Source of the DNA: Nocardiopsis flavescens
GTDB lineage: Bacteria; Actinomycetota; Actinomycetes; Streptosporangiales; Streptosporangiaceae
Direction: 5' to 3'
Length of the DNA: 64,000 nt
Assembly: GCF_900141985.1 (NCBI RefSeq)
Contig: NZ_FQZK01000001.1
Coordinates: 372,001-436,000, forward strand
Position 1 is the first letter of the stretch. Every line of letters starts with the position of its first letter. Positions 32,889 through 42,413 of this stretch are shown here, one piece after another. Below the pieces are notes generated by a model, which made no database searches, was not told where the DNA came from, and saw only the letters and a list, made by a program, of their open reading frames with translations. The translations under genes and the position numbers were made by a program.

Positions 32889-35800
32889 TCAGCCCGCGTC
32901 GCCGGCCAGCAGCCGGTCCGTGAGCTCGCGGACCGTGGGGTAGTCGAACGCCACGGTGGCCGGCAGGCCGATCCCGGTCTCCGAGCGCAGCCGGTTGCGC
33001 AGCTCCACGGAGGTGAGCGAGTCGAACCCCAGCTCCTCGAAGGTCCGCTCGGGGTCCACCCGGTCCGGCGAGTCGTGGCCCAGGACGGTGGCCACGTGCG
33101 TCAGCACCAGGCCGCCCAGCCGCGACCGCTCCGGCCCGGGGCCGCCCGCCGCGGCGCCCGGCCCCGGCGGTGCCGCCGCCGGCGCGGCCGGTTCCGGGTC
33201 CCGCGGCGCCGGCGGGGGCGCCGCCGCCCCGCCCAGCAGCCCGCGCAGGATCGCGGGAGGGCCGCCCGGGGAGGTGCGCACGGCCGCGTCCGTGATCCGG
33301 GCCGGGACCAGGTGCGGCTCGTCCAGCGCCCACGCCCGGTCGAACAGCTCCAGGCCCTCCTCCGTGGAGACCGGCGCGATGCCGCGCCGCGCCAGCCGCG
33401 CCACGTCCGCCCGGCCCATGTGCCCGGTCATCCCGCTGGACCGCTCCCACAGCCCCCAGGCCAGGGCGGAGGCCGGCAGCCCCAGCCCCCGCCGCGTCCG
33501 CGCCAGGGAGTCCAGGAAGGCGTTGGCCGCCCCGTACCCCGCCTGCCCGGCGGTGCCCACCACCCCGGCCACCGACGAGAACAGCACGAACGCCGTCAGC
33601 GGCAGGCCGCGCGTCAGCTCGTGCAGGTTCCACGCGGCGTCGGCCTTGGCCCGGAAGACCCGGCCCACCTGCTCCGGCGTGAGCCGGGCCAGCCCGGCGT
33701 CGTCCAGGACGCCCGCCGCGTGGACGACCGCCGTCAGCGGGTGCGCGCCGGGGATCCCCCCGACGACCCGGGCCAGGGCCGCGCGGTCCGCGGCGTCGCA
33801 GGCCGCGATGTCCACGTGGGCGCCCAGGCCGGCCAGCTCCCGGCGCAGCTCCGCCGCGCCCTCGGCGTCCGCGCCCCGGCGGCCCACGAGCAGCAGCCTG
33901 CGCACCCCGTGCCGTTCGACGAGCCGCCGGGCCACGAGCCCGCCGAGCGTGCCGGTGCCCCCCGTGACCAGGACGGTGCCCCGCGGGTCGGGGGCCGGCG
34001 GCGGGGTCAGCACCAGCTTGCCGGTGTGCCCGCCGCCCTGCATGAGCCGGAACGCCTCGGGCGCCCGGTGCAGCGGGAACACGGTGACCGGCGGCGGCGC
34101 CAGCGTCCCGTCGGCCAGCAGCGGCCCCAGCTCCGCCAGCGCGGCGGCGATGCGGTCGGGGTCCAGGGCCAGCAGGTCGAAGGCGTGGTACTCCACCCCG
34201 GTGCTCTCGGCGTCGCGCAGGTCGGTCTTGCCCATCTCGACGAACCGGCCGCCCTCGGCCAGCAGCCGCAGCGAGGCGTCGGTGAACTCCCCGGCCAGGG
34301 AGTTGAGCACGACGTCGACCCCCTCGCCCCCGGTGGCGTCGCAGAACGCGTCCTCGAAGTCGAGGGTGCGCGAGCCCGCGACGTGCCGGTCGTCCAGGCC
34401 CAGCCGGTGCAGCGCCCCCCACTTCTCCGGGCCCGCGGTGGCGAACACCTCCGCGCCCAGGTGGCGGGCCAGCCGGACGGCGGCGGTGCCCACTCCCCCG
34501 GCGGCGGCGTGCACCAGGACCTTCTCCCCCGCCCTGAGCCCGGCCAGGTCCACCAGGGCGTGGCGCGCGGTCAGGTAGGCGATGGGGACCGCCGCCGCGT
34601 CGGCGTCGGACCACCCCGGCGGGACCGGGGCCAGCAGCCGGTGGTCGGTGACGGCCTCGGTGCCCAGGGCCCCGCCGGGGAAGACCCCCATGACCCGGTC
34701 GCCCGGGGCCAGGCCGGTTCCGGGGGCGGCCTCGGCCACCACGCCCGCGGCCTCGGTGCCGATGTCGGCGGGGTCGGGGTAGACCCCCAGCCCGATCAGC
34801 ACGTCGCGGAAGTTCAGCCCGGCGGCCCGCACCCGGACCCGGACGTGGCCCGGGGGCGGCGGAACCGGGGTGTGGGCGGCGGCGGACAGCCCCTCGGCGC
34901 CGCCGCGGCCGTCGGTCTCCAGGTGCCACTCCCCCTCCCCGGGCGGGGTGAGCCGCCCCGCGGCCGGGGCGGCCAGGCGGGGGACGAGGAGGCCGCCGCC
35001 GCGCACGGCGACCTCGGGTTCGGCGGTGTCCAGCGCCGCGGCGGGGAGCACGTCGCGGCCGGGCTCCAGGTCGACGGCCGCCCACCGGCCGGGGTGTTCG
35101 GCGCGGGCGCAGCGGAGCAGGCCCCACAGCGCGGCGGCGGCGGGGTCCGGGGGCGCGGTTCCGGCCGGGGCGGCGCCCGCGGTGACCGCGACCAGGCGGG
35201 AGCGCTCGGTGCGCTCGTCGCCGAGCCAGCGCTGGAGCAGGGCCAGCGCCTCGTTGGTGCGGGCCAGCGCGGCGGCCGGGAGGGGCTCCCGGTCCGCGTC
35301 CCGGGGAACGCGCAGGTCCAGCACGACGCGTTCGGGCAGGGGGACGCGCGGGTCCCGGTCCAGGAGGGCGTCCAGGTCGGGGTGGCGCTCGGCCCCGGCC
35401 AGGCCCAGGTCCCCGGGGCCCACCACCGCGCAGCGCGGCGGCCCGGACGGTTCACGCGGCGGTTCCGGGGGCTCCCACACCACGTGGTGGAGGTCCCCGC
35501 CGCCGGACGCGGCGGCGGCCGGGCGCAGGGCGACGCGGTCGATCCGGGCGACGGGGGCGCCGTCCGTCCCGGCCAGGGTCACCCGGGCCTCGCCCGGGCC
35601 GAGGGGCTCGACGCGCACCAGCAGCTCCCGCGGGCACCGCGCGGGCGCCCGCACGCCGGACCACAGGAAGGGCAGCCCGGCGGGGGCGCCGTGCTCCTCG
35701 GCCATGAGCAGGGGGTGCAGGGCGGCGTCGAGCAGGGCCGGGTGCAGGAGGTGGCCGTCCGCTCCCCCGGCGGGCAGGCGCACCCGGGCGTGCAGGGCGG

Positions 35801-38800
35801 TGGCGGAGAGCCACAGCTCCCGGACCCCGCGCAGGGCGGGCCCGTAGCCGTAGCCCCGTTCGGCCAGGGCGGCGTAGGCCTCGTCGGGGTCCGCGCGGCG
35901 TCCGGGCGGCGGCCAGGCGAGCGGGGCCGTCGTGTCGGGGGCGGCGGTGTCGCGGGCCAGGGTCCCGGTCGCGGCGCGCAGCCACGCGCCGCCGGCGGGG
36001 CGGGCGTGCACGGTCAGGGGCCGCGAGCCGTCGGCGCCGGCGGGGTCGACCCCGACCTGCACCTCGGTCGGCCCGTCCAGGCGGACGGGGGCGTGCAGGA
36101 CCAGCTCGGCGACCAGCGGCAGGCCCAGGGCGGCGCCCGCCGCCGCGGCCAGGTCCGCGGTCGCGGCGCCGGGCAGCAGGGGCTCGCCGCCGATCACGTG
36201 GTCGGCCGCCCACCGGTGCCGGGCCGGGTCGACCCTGGCGGTGAACACGGTCCGCCCGGTCCCGGCGACCTCGACGGGGCCGTCCAGCAGCGGGTGCCCG
36301 TCCCGGGCGGGGGCCCCGGGGTCCGGGGCGGGGTCCAGCCAGTGGCGGGACCGCTGGAACGCGTAGGTGGGCAGCTCGGGCAGCGGCCCGGTGTCCGGTC
36401 CGCGGTCCCACTCCACCGCCACCCCCGCGACGCGGGCCTCGGCGAACGCCGCGGCCAGGCGGTGCGCTCCGCCCTCCTCCCGACGCAGGGTGCCCAGGGC
36501 GCGGCCGGGGCGCCCCGACGCGGCGATGGTGTCGTCCACCGGCCCGGTGAGCACCGGGTGCGGGCTCATCTCGATGAACACGCCGTGCCCGTCCTCGATG
36601 AGGCGGCGCACGGTCGGCTCGAAGCGCACCGTGTTGCGGAGGTTGCAGTACCAGTAGTCGGCGTCCAGGCCCAGGGGGTCGACCGGCCCCTCCGAGACGG
36701 TGGAGTACAGGGGCACGCCGCCGGTGCGGGGCTCCAGCTCACCCAGCAGGTCCAGCAGCCGTTCGTGCAGGGACTCCATGGCCGGGGTGTGGGAGGCGTA
36801 GTCCACGTCGACCCGGCGGGCGTGCACCCGGTCGCGGCGGCACGCCGCCACGAACGCGTCCAGGGCGTCGGCGTCGCCCGCCACCACCGTGGACGCGGGC
36901 CCGTTGAGGGCGGCCACGTGGAGCAGGGGGGAGGCGGCCAGGCGCTCGCGCGTGCGCTCCTCCGAGAGCGGGACCGAGGCCATGCCCCCGCCGCCGGCGA
37001 TCTCGGCGATGGCGCGGCTGCGCAGGGCCACCACCTTGGCGGCGTCGGACAGGTCCAGGATGCCGGCGGCGCAGGCGGCGGCGATCTCGCCCTGGGAGTG
37101 GCCCACGACGGCGGCGGGTTCGACGCCCGCCTCGCGCCACACGCGCGCCAGGGACACCATGACGGCCCACAGCGCGGGCTGGACGACGTCGACGCGGTCC
37201 AGGCCCGGGGCGCCGGGCAGGCCCCGGACGACGTCGGTCAGGGACCAGTCGGTGTGCGGGGCCAGCGCGTCGGCGCACGCGCGCATGGCCGTGCGGAAGA
37301 CCTCCGACTCCTCCAGCAGCCCGGCGGCCATGCCGGGCCACTGCGACCCCTGGCCGGGGAAGACGAACACCACCGGCGCGTCCTCCAGGGCGCGGCCCTG
37401 GACGGTGTGCGGCGAGGGCCGCCCCTCGGCCAGGGCGGCGAGCCCCTCCAGCAGCGCGGCGCGGTCCGCGCCCACGACCGCGGCCCGGTGCGCGAACCGG
37501 GACCGGGTGCGCTCCAGGGCGCGCCCGAGGGCGGCGGGGGCGATGCCGGGGCGGTCGGCGACGTGGTCGCGCAGGCGGGCGGCCTGGGCGCGCAGCGCCC
37601 CGGCGTCGCGCGCGGACAGGGACCACACGGTGGTGGTCCCGTCCCCGGGGGCGGCGTCCGGCGCGGGGGGCTGCTCGACGATGACGTGGGCGTTGGTCCC
37701 GCTGATCCCGAAGGAGGACACCCCGGCCCGCCGGACCCCGCCGCCGGGCCGCCAGGGCACGGAGGAGGAGAGCAGGCGCACCCGCCCGGCCGACCAGTCC
37801 ACGTGCGGGCTGGGGGTGTCGGCGTGCAGGGAGCGCGGCAGGACGCCGTGGTGCAGCGCCTGCACCGTCTTGATCACCCCGGCCATGCCCGCCGCGGCCT
37901 GGGTGTGCCCCAGGTTCGCCTTGACCGACCCCAGCCACAGGGGGCCCGCGTCCGCGTCGGCGCCGTAGGCCGCCTGGAGGGCGCGGGCCTCGACGGGGTC
38001 GCCCAGGACGGTGCCGGTGCCGTGCGCCTCGACCGCCTGGACGTCGCGCGGCTCCAGCCCGGCGTCGGCCAGGGCGGCGGCCACGACCTCCTCCTGCGCG
38101 GGCCCGCTGGGCGCGGTCAGGCCGTTGGAGTCGCCGTCGGAGTTGACGGCGCTGCCGCGCACTACGGCGAGCACCCGGTGGCCCAGCGCGCGGGCGCGGG
38201 AGAGGCGCTCCAGCACCAGGACCCCGGCGCCCTCGCCCCAGGCGGTGCCGTCGGCGGCGGCGGAGAAGGGCTTGCAGCGCCCGTCGGGGGCCAGGCCCCG
38301 CTGCATGCTGAACTCGACGAACATCCCGGGCGAGGACATCACGGCCACGCCCGCGGCCAGGGCCGCGTCGCACTCGCCCTGGCGCAGCGAGCGGACCGCC
38401 TGGTGCAGGGCCACCAGGGAGGAGGAGCAGGCGGTGTCCACGGTGAGGGAGGGGCCGCGGAACCCGAAGACGTAGGACAGGCGGCCGGAGGCGACGCTGA
38501 CGGAGCCGCCGGTGAGCATGTGGCCGCCGTGGCCGGGCGGGGTCCGGTGCAGGGGCGGTCCGTACTCCTGGGCCATCGCGCCCACGAACACGCCGACGCG
38601 GTCGCCGCGCAGGCGCTCGGGCGGGGTCCCGGCGCGCTCCAGGGCCTCCCAGGCGACCTCCAGCAGGACGCGCTGCTGGGGGTCCATGGCGGCGGCCTCC
38701 CGGGGGCTGATCCCGAAGAAGTCCGCGTCGAACTCCGCCGCGTCGTGCAGGAACCCGCCGTGGCGGGTGGCGGACCGGCCGGGGGTCCCGGGCTCGGGGT

Positions 38801-41633
38801 CGTACAGGGAGTCGGCGTCCCATCCCCGGTCGTCGGGGAAGGGGGTGATGGCGTCGGCCCCGCTGGAGACCAGGAGCCACAGGTCCTCGGGGGTGCGGAC
38901 GCCGCCCGGGTAGCGGCAGCCCATGCCGACCACCACGACGGGGTCGTCCCCGTCGGGGCCGGTGGCGGCCGGGCCGGGCGCGGCCCGCTCCCCGTCCGGC
39001 CCGGCGGCGCGGTCCCCGGACAGGGCGGCCAGCCGGTCGGCGACGGCGCGCGGGGTGGGCAGGTCGTAGACCAGGGTGGGCGGCAGGTCCAGGCCGGTCT
39101 CCTCCACCAGGACGTTGCGCAGTTCCAGGGAGGCGACGGAGTCGAACCCCTGGGTGCGAAAGGCCGCGTCGGGCAGGAGCAGGGCGTCGCCGCCCAGGAC
39201 GGCGCGCGCCGCGTCGGCGACGGTGCGCAGGGCGCGGGCCCGGTCGCCCGGAGCGGGTGCCCCGGCGGGGGTCGCGGTGCCCGGGGCGGGCGCCCCGCCT
39301 GGCGCGGGGGCGGGGCGCGCCTGCGCCCGGTCGCGCAGGGGGCGGCGCCGGAAGGCGTAGGTGGGCAGGGCGGTGCGGACGGCCCCGGTCCCGGCGTAGG
39401 CCTTCTCCCAGTCGACCCGGGAGCCGGCGGCGAAGGCGGCGGCCAGCGTTCCCAGGACCGCGTCGTCGCAGGCGAGGGGGGCCTCACCGTCGACCAGCGG
39501 GCCGCGGGGCCCCGCCGTGACGGCCACGCCGGCGGGCGCGTCCTCCTTGTCGGCCGCGCCGGGGTCCTCCCCCGCGAGCAGGGCGCGGACGGCGCCGGCG
39601 GGGTCGAGCCGGCCGGCGGCGAGCGCGGCCCCCGCGCCCCCTCCGGGCCGGTGGCCCACGGCGTCGAAGACCGCCCCCCGGGCGAGCAGGAGCCGGTACA
39701 GGGCCGTCTCCCAGGCCAGCGCCGCGAGTGCGGCGGCGGTCCCGCCGAGCGCGGAGTCGGCGTCCTCCGGCACACCCCCGACCGTCGGGTCGGTACCTGC
39801 CGGTGCCTCACCGGCCGTCGGAACCGCACCCTCCGACACACTCCCGGACACCGGGTCCGGGCCCTTCGAGGCGCCGCCGGCCACCGGCGGGCCCGCGCCC
39901 TCCGGCACACCGCCGGCCACCGGGTCCGCGCCCTCCGGGGCTCCGCCGTGTGCGGCGACGGCGTCGCGCACCAGGTCCACGGCCCGCGCGAACGCGGGTT
40001 CTGCGGCGTACAGGCGGTCCGCCGCGCCGGGGGCGGGCGGGGTCCCGGTGAACACGAACGCCGTGGCGGCGCCCTCGCGCGCCCGTCCGGCGCGCGCCCC
40101 CGCGGGCACCTCCCCGGCGGCGGCCCGGTCCAGGCGCTCCAGGGTCTCCCGCGGGGCGTCCCCGGGCAGGGCGATCCGGTGGGGCAGGGCGGCGCGGCCC
40201 GCGGCCAGGGTGAAGGCCGTGTCCAGCGGCGCCGCGGGCCGGCGGGCGAGGTGGTCGCGCAGCCGCGCGGCCTGCCCGCGCAGCGCTTCGGGGTCGGCGG
40301 CGGACAGCACCAGGGGCGCCGACCGCCCGTCCGGGGCGGGCCCGGGCGCGGGCTCCGCGGCGGGCGGCCCCTCCAGGACCAGGTGGCAGCCGGTGCCGCC
40401 CAGCCCGAAGGAGCTGACCCCGGCGGTCAGCGGGGCGCGGTCGGGCGCGGGGGCCGGGCCCCCGGTGTGGACCCGCAGCCCCAGCTCCTCCAGGGGGATG
40501 CCGGGGTGGGGCCGGGTGAAGTTCAGGCCGGGCGGCAGCGCCCGCTCGCGCAGGCTCAGCACCGCCTTGAGCAGGCCCGCGATCCCGGCCGCGCCCTCCA
40601 GGTGCCCGATGTTGGTCTTGACCGAGCCCACCAGCAGCGGGGCGTGCGCGGGACGGCCCGCGCCGTGCACCGCGCCCAGGGCGCGGGCCTCCACCGGGTC
40701 CCCCGCGGGCGTGCCGGTGCCGTGCAGCTCCACGAACCACACGGTGCGGGGGTCGACCCCGGCGTCGGCGCAGGCCCGGCGCAGCAGGTCGGCCTGGCCG
40801 TCCGCGTCGGGGGCGGTGAGCGCGGCGGCCCCGCCGGTGTGCCCGACCGCCGCGCCGCGGACCACCGCGTGGACGCGGTCCCCCGCGGCCAGGGCGTCGG
40901 CCAGGGGGCGCAGCACGACGGCCGCCCCGCCCTCGCCCCGGGCGTAGCCGTCGGCCGCGGCGTCGAAGGTGCGGCACCGGCCCGTCGGGGAGAGCGCGCC
41001 CAGGGCGCGGGGGGCCTCCGAGGACGCGTCGTCCAGGATCAGCCCGACCCCCGCCGCGATGGCGGTGCGCACCCGCCCCGCGCGCAGGCTCTCGCAGGCC
41101 AGCGCCACCGACACCAGCGAGGAGGACTGCCCGGTGTCGACGACCACGCTGTCCCCGCGCAGCCCGAGCAGGTGGGAGAGCCGGTTGGCGATCATCGAGC
41201 GCTGGGACCCGGCCATGGTGTGCGCCCCGGCCGGGTCTCCGGAGCGGTGGCGGCGCAGGGCGTGGTCGTCGGCCATGCCGCCCACGAAAACGCCGACGGG
41301 GGCGCCGCGCAGCCGGTCGGGGGCGATCCCCGCGTCCTCCAGGGCCTCCCAGCCCAGTTCCGCCGTCAGCAGCTGCTGGGGGTCGGCGGCGGCGGCCTCG
41401 CGGGGGGACAGGCCGAACAGGCCGGTGTCGAAGCGGTCGACCTCGTCCAGCAGCCCGGCGCGGGGCAGGCTCGCCAGCCCCCGGTGCGCGGGGGGCTCGG
41501 CCACCGCCTCGCGGCCCTCCGCGAGCAGCCGCCACAGCGCCCCGGGATCGGGGGCGCCCGGCAGCCGGCAGGACAGGCCCACGATCGCGATGGGCTCCGG
41601 GTGGGCACGGGGGTGGACTTCCTGCTCGCTCAA
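32889..41633 (-). CDS. Type I modular PKS: KSQ-(degenerate AT)-ACP-KS-AT-DH-ER-KR-ACP
   Basis: 2914 residues from TTG 41633 (CAGGAG five bases upstream; GTG 41654 is the alternative). Loading KS (13-420) has Gln169 in DTGQSSS, a decarboxylative KSQ. The next region (about 524-720) is AT-like, but GHSxG reads GHRPG, most of the domain is missing, and 11-residue repeats are inserted at 563-630. ACP1 Ser832. KS2 Cys1069. AT2 Ser1513 (GHSQGE) with YASH at 1612-1615, the methylmalonyl-CoA signature. DH His1812 and Asp1969. ER has HAAAGGVG (about 2378). KR is B-type (LDD about 2643, Tyr2700). ACP2 Ser2872. No thioesterase and no docking helices are seen. Predicted product: a fully reduced 2-methylacyl-ACP, about 2-methylbutanoyl if malonyl-primed. 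Confidence 0.92.
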   Translation of the reverse strand: MSEQEVHPRAHPEPIAIVGLSCRLPGAPDPGALWRLLAEGREAVAEPPAHRGLASLPRAGLLDEVDRFDTGLFGLSPREAAAADPQQLLTAELGWEALEDAGIAPDRLRGAPVGVFVGGMADDHALRRHRSGDPAGAHTMAGSQRSMIANRLSHLLGLRGDSVVVDTGQSSSLVSVALACESLRAGRVRTAIAAGVGLILDDASSEAPRALGALSPTGRCRTFDAAADGYARGEGGAAVVLRPLADALAAGDRVHAVVRGAAVGHTGGAAALTAPDADGQADLLRRACADAGVDPRTVWFVELHGTGTPAGDPVEARALGAVHGAGRPAHAPLLVGSVKTNIGHLEGAAGIAGLLKAVLSLRERALPPGLNFTRPHPGIPLEELGLRVHTGGPAPAPDRAPLTAGVSSFGLGGTGCHLVLEGPPAAEPAPGPAPDGRSAPLVLSAADPEALRGQAARLRDHLARRPAAPLDTAFTLAAGRAALPHRIALPGDAPRETLERLDRAAAGEVPAGARAGRAREGAATAFVFTGTPPAPGAADRLYAAEPAFARAVDLVRDAVAAHGGAPEGADPVAGGVPEGAGPPVAGGASKGPDPVSGSVSEGAVPTAGEAPAGTDPTVGGVPEDADSALGGTAAALAALAWETALYRLLLARGAVFDAVGHRPGGGAGAALAAGRLDPAGAVRALLAGEDPGAADKEDAPAGVAVTAGPRGPLVDGEAPLACDDAVLGTLAAAFAAGSRVDWEKAYAGTGAVRTALPTYAFRRRPLRDRAQARPAPAPGGAPAPGTATPAGAPAPGDRARALRTVADAARAVLGGDALLLPDAAFRTQGFDSVASLELRNVLVEETGLDLPPTLVYDLPTPRAVADRLAALSGDRAAGPDGERAAPGPAATGPDGDDPVVVVGMGCRYPGGVRTPEDLWLLVSSGADAITPFPDDRGWDADSLYDPEPGTPGRSATRHGGFLHDAAEFDADFFGISPREAAAMDPQQRVLLEVAWEALERAGTPPERLRGDRVGVFVGAMAQEYGPPLHRTPPGHGGHMLTGGSVSVASGRLSYVFGFRGPSLTVDTACSSSLVALHQAVRSLRQGECDAALAAGVAVMSSPGMFVEFSMQRGLAPDGRCKPFSAAADGTAWGEGAGVLVLERLSRARALGHRVLAVVRGSAVNSDGDSNGLTAPSGPAQEEVVAAALADAGLEPRDVQAVEAHGTGTVLGDPVEARALQAAYGADADAGPLWLGSVKANLGHTQAAAGMAGVIKTVQALHHGVLPRSLHADTPSPHVDWSAGRVRLLSSSVPWRPGGGVRRAGVSSFGISGTNAHVIVEQPPAPDAAPGDGTTTVWSLSARDAGALRAQAARLRDHVADRPGIAPAALGRALERTRSRFAHRAAVVGADRAALLEGLAALAEGRPSPHTVQGRALEDAPVVFVFPGQGSQWPGMAAGLLEESEVFRTAMRACADALAPHTDWSLTDVVRGLPGAPGLDRVDVVQPALWAVMVSLARVWREAGVEPAAVVGHSQGEIAAACAAGILDLSDAAKVVALRSRAIAEIAGGGGMASVPLSEERTRERLAASPLLHVAALNGPASTVVAGDADALDAFVAACRRDRVHARRVDVDYASHTPAMESLHERLLDLLGELEPRTGGVPLYSTVSEGPVDPLGLDADYWYCNLRNTVRFEPTVRRLIEDGHGVFIEMSPHPVLTGPVDDTIAASGRPGRALGTLRREEGGAHRLAAAFAEARVAGVAVEWDRGPDTGPLPELPTYAFQRSRHWLDPAPDPGAPARDGHPLLDGPVEVAGTGRTVFTARVDPARHRWAADHVIGGEPLLPGAATADLAAAAGAALGLPLVAELVLHAPVRLDGPTEVQVGVDPAGADGSRPLTVHARPAGGAWLRAATGTLARDTAAPDTTAPLAWPPPGRRADPDEAYAALAERGYGYGPALRGVRELWLSATALHARVRLPAGGADGHLLHPALLDAALHPLLMAEEHGAPAGLPFLWSGVRAPARCPRELLVRVEPLGPGEARVTLAGTDGAPVARIDRVALRPAAAASGGGDLHHVVWEPPEPPREPSGPPRCAVVGPGDLGLAGAERHPDLDALLDRDPRVPLPERVVLDLRVPRDADREPLPAAALARTNEALALLQRWLGDERTERSRLVAVTAGAAPAGTAPPDPAAAALWGLLRCARAEHPGRWAAVDLEPGRDVLPAAALDTAEPEVAVRGGGLLVPRLAAPAAGRLTPPGEGEWHLETDGRGGAEGLSAAAHTPVPPPPGHVRVRVRAAGLNFRDVLIGLGVYPDPADIGTEAAGVVAEAAPGTGLAPGDRVMGVFPGGALGTEAVTDHRLLAPVPPGWSDADAAAVPIAYLTARHALVDLAGLRAGEKVLVHAAAGGVGTAAVRLARHLGAEVFATAGPEKWGALHRLGLDDRHVAGSRTLDFEDAFCDATGGEGVDVVLNSLAGEFTDASLRLLAEGGRFVEMGKTDLRDAESTGVEYHAFDLLALDPDRIAAALAELGPLLADGTLAPPPVTVFPLHRAPEAFRLMQGGGHTGKLVLTPPPAPDPRGTVLVTGGTGTLGGLVARRLVERHGVRRLLLVGRRGADAEGAAELRRELAGLGAHVDIAACDAADRAALARVVGGIPGAHPLTAVVHAAGVLDDAGLARLTPEQVGRVFRAKADAAWNLHELTRGLPLTAFVLFSSVAGVVGTAGQAGYGAANAFLDSLARTRRGLGLPASALAWGLWERSSGMTGHMGRADVARLARRGIAPVSTEEGLELFDRAWALDEPHLVPARITDAAVRTSPGGPPAILRGLLGGAAAPPPAPRDPEPAAPAAAPPGPGAAAGGPGPERSRLGGLVLTHVATVLGHDSPDRVDPERTFEELGFDSLTSVELRNRLRSETGIGLPATVAFDYPTVRELTDRLLAGDAG
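39741..39947 (-). repeat. Six degenerate 33-bp coding repeats in the dead loading AT
   Basis: The PKS segment at residues about 563-630 consists of six units of about 11 residues, of the type VPEGADPVAGG, with variants such as VSEGAVPTAGE and APAGTDPTVGG. They sit between the residual FVFTG start of the AT-like region and its GHRPG remnant. Pro/Gly/acidic composition suggests a flexible linker that grew by slippage in a domain no longer under selection. Confidence 0.8.
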
Positions 41634-41670
41634 GGTCACTCCTGTTCGGGACACGTGTCGGTGCGCCGGC

Positions 41671-42381
41671 TCAGGCGCGCGTGCGCCGCCACAGCGCGGC
41701 GCCGGTGAGGGCGGCCAGGGCCGAGGCGGCGCCCAGGGCGCCCACCAGGACGCGGGCCCGGCGGATCTTGCCCTTCTGGTGGTCGCGGTCGTTGACGTGC
41801 GGGAACGGCTCGTCGGGGACGGGCACCCCCAGGAACCGGCACAGCGGCTCCCAGCCCTCCTTCACGTCGTAGACCAGGAGGCGGTCGTGCGGCACGGCCG
41901 CGCGGACCTCCTCCACGTGGTCGCGGAACACGGCGAGGGCGTGGTCGCGGTCCTCGAACCGGCCGCCGAACGTGCCGTCCCAGATGACGGCGCGGGTCAT
42001 GGCCGCCATGCCGCGCGCGGTCGGGAAGAACGGCGCCGCCACCCGGGCGACCCAGGTCGACAGGACGTAGATGGTCTCCCGGGTGCTGCGGTACCAGGGC
42101 TCGGGGTCGCGGACGGTGAGCACCACCCTGGCCTCGGGGTAGACCGCGGTCAGCTCGCGCCAGAAGTGGCAGGCAGGCCAGTCCACGGTGGACGCGTACC
42201 CGTCGAAGACCCGGTCCCACTCGACCGGCGCGCCCTGGGCGGCGTCGAGCCACAGGGCCTTGTGGCCGGGGGCGCGGATCGCCTCCCGCATGTGGTAGCA
42301 GGGGCCGAGCCCGAGCCTTTCCAGGGCGACCTTGAGGGACATGGTCCCGGTCCGGCCGAACCCCGCTCCGATGACGTGCAA
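41671..42381 (-). CDS. Sulfotransferase-like protein (Sulfotransfer_4 family)
   Basis: 236 residues from TTG 42381, behind GGAAGGAGAGGAG. The PAPS 5'-phosphosulfate loop is GFGRTGTMSLKVALERLG, and the 3'-phosphate site is LTVRDPEPWYRST. DWPACHFWREL between them is typical of the family (PF17784). A hydrophobic helix (about residues 208-230) near the C-terminus may anchor it in the membrane. These proteins recur in polyketide clusters, but their substrates are mostly undefined. It lies 37 bp upstream of the PKS and 32 bp after the DUF1445 gene, within the six-gene operon. Confidence 0.8.
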   Translation of the reverse strand: MHVIGAGFGRTGTMSLKVALERLGLGPCYHMREAIRAPGHKALWLDAAQGAPVEWDRVFDGYASTVDWPACHFWRELTAVYPEARVVLTVRDPEPWYRSTRETIYVLSTWVARVAAPFFPTARGMAAMTRAVIWDGTFGGRFEDRDHALAVFRDHVEEVRAAVPHDRLLVYDVKEGWEPLCRFLGVPVPDEPFPHVNDRDHQKGKIRRARVLVGALGAASALAALTGAALWRRTRA

Positions 42382-42413
42382 GGCCTTCTCCTCTCCTTCC
42401 GCGCCGCCCCGCC

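Noticed and set aside
31764..41708. A very long open frame (over 3300 codons) on the plus strand opposite the PKS
   Set aside because: It is the mirror of GC-biased codon use in the PKS gene. It has no ribosome binding site, is Gly/Arg/Gln-rich low-complexity sequence and has no recognisable domain.
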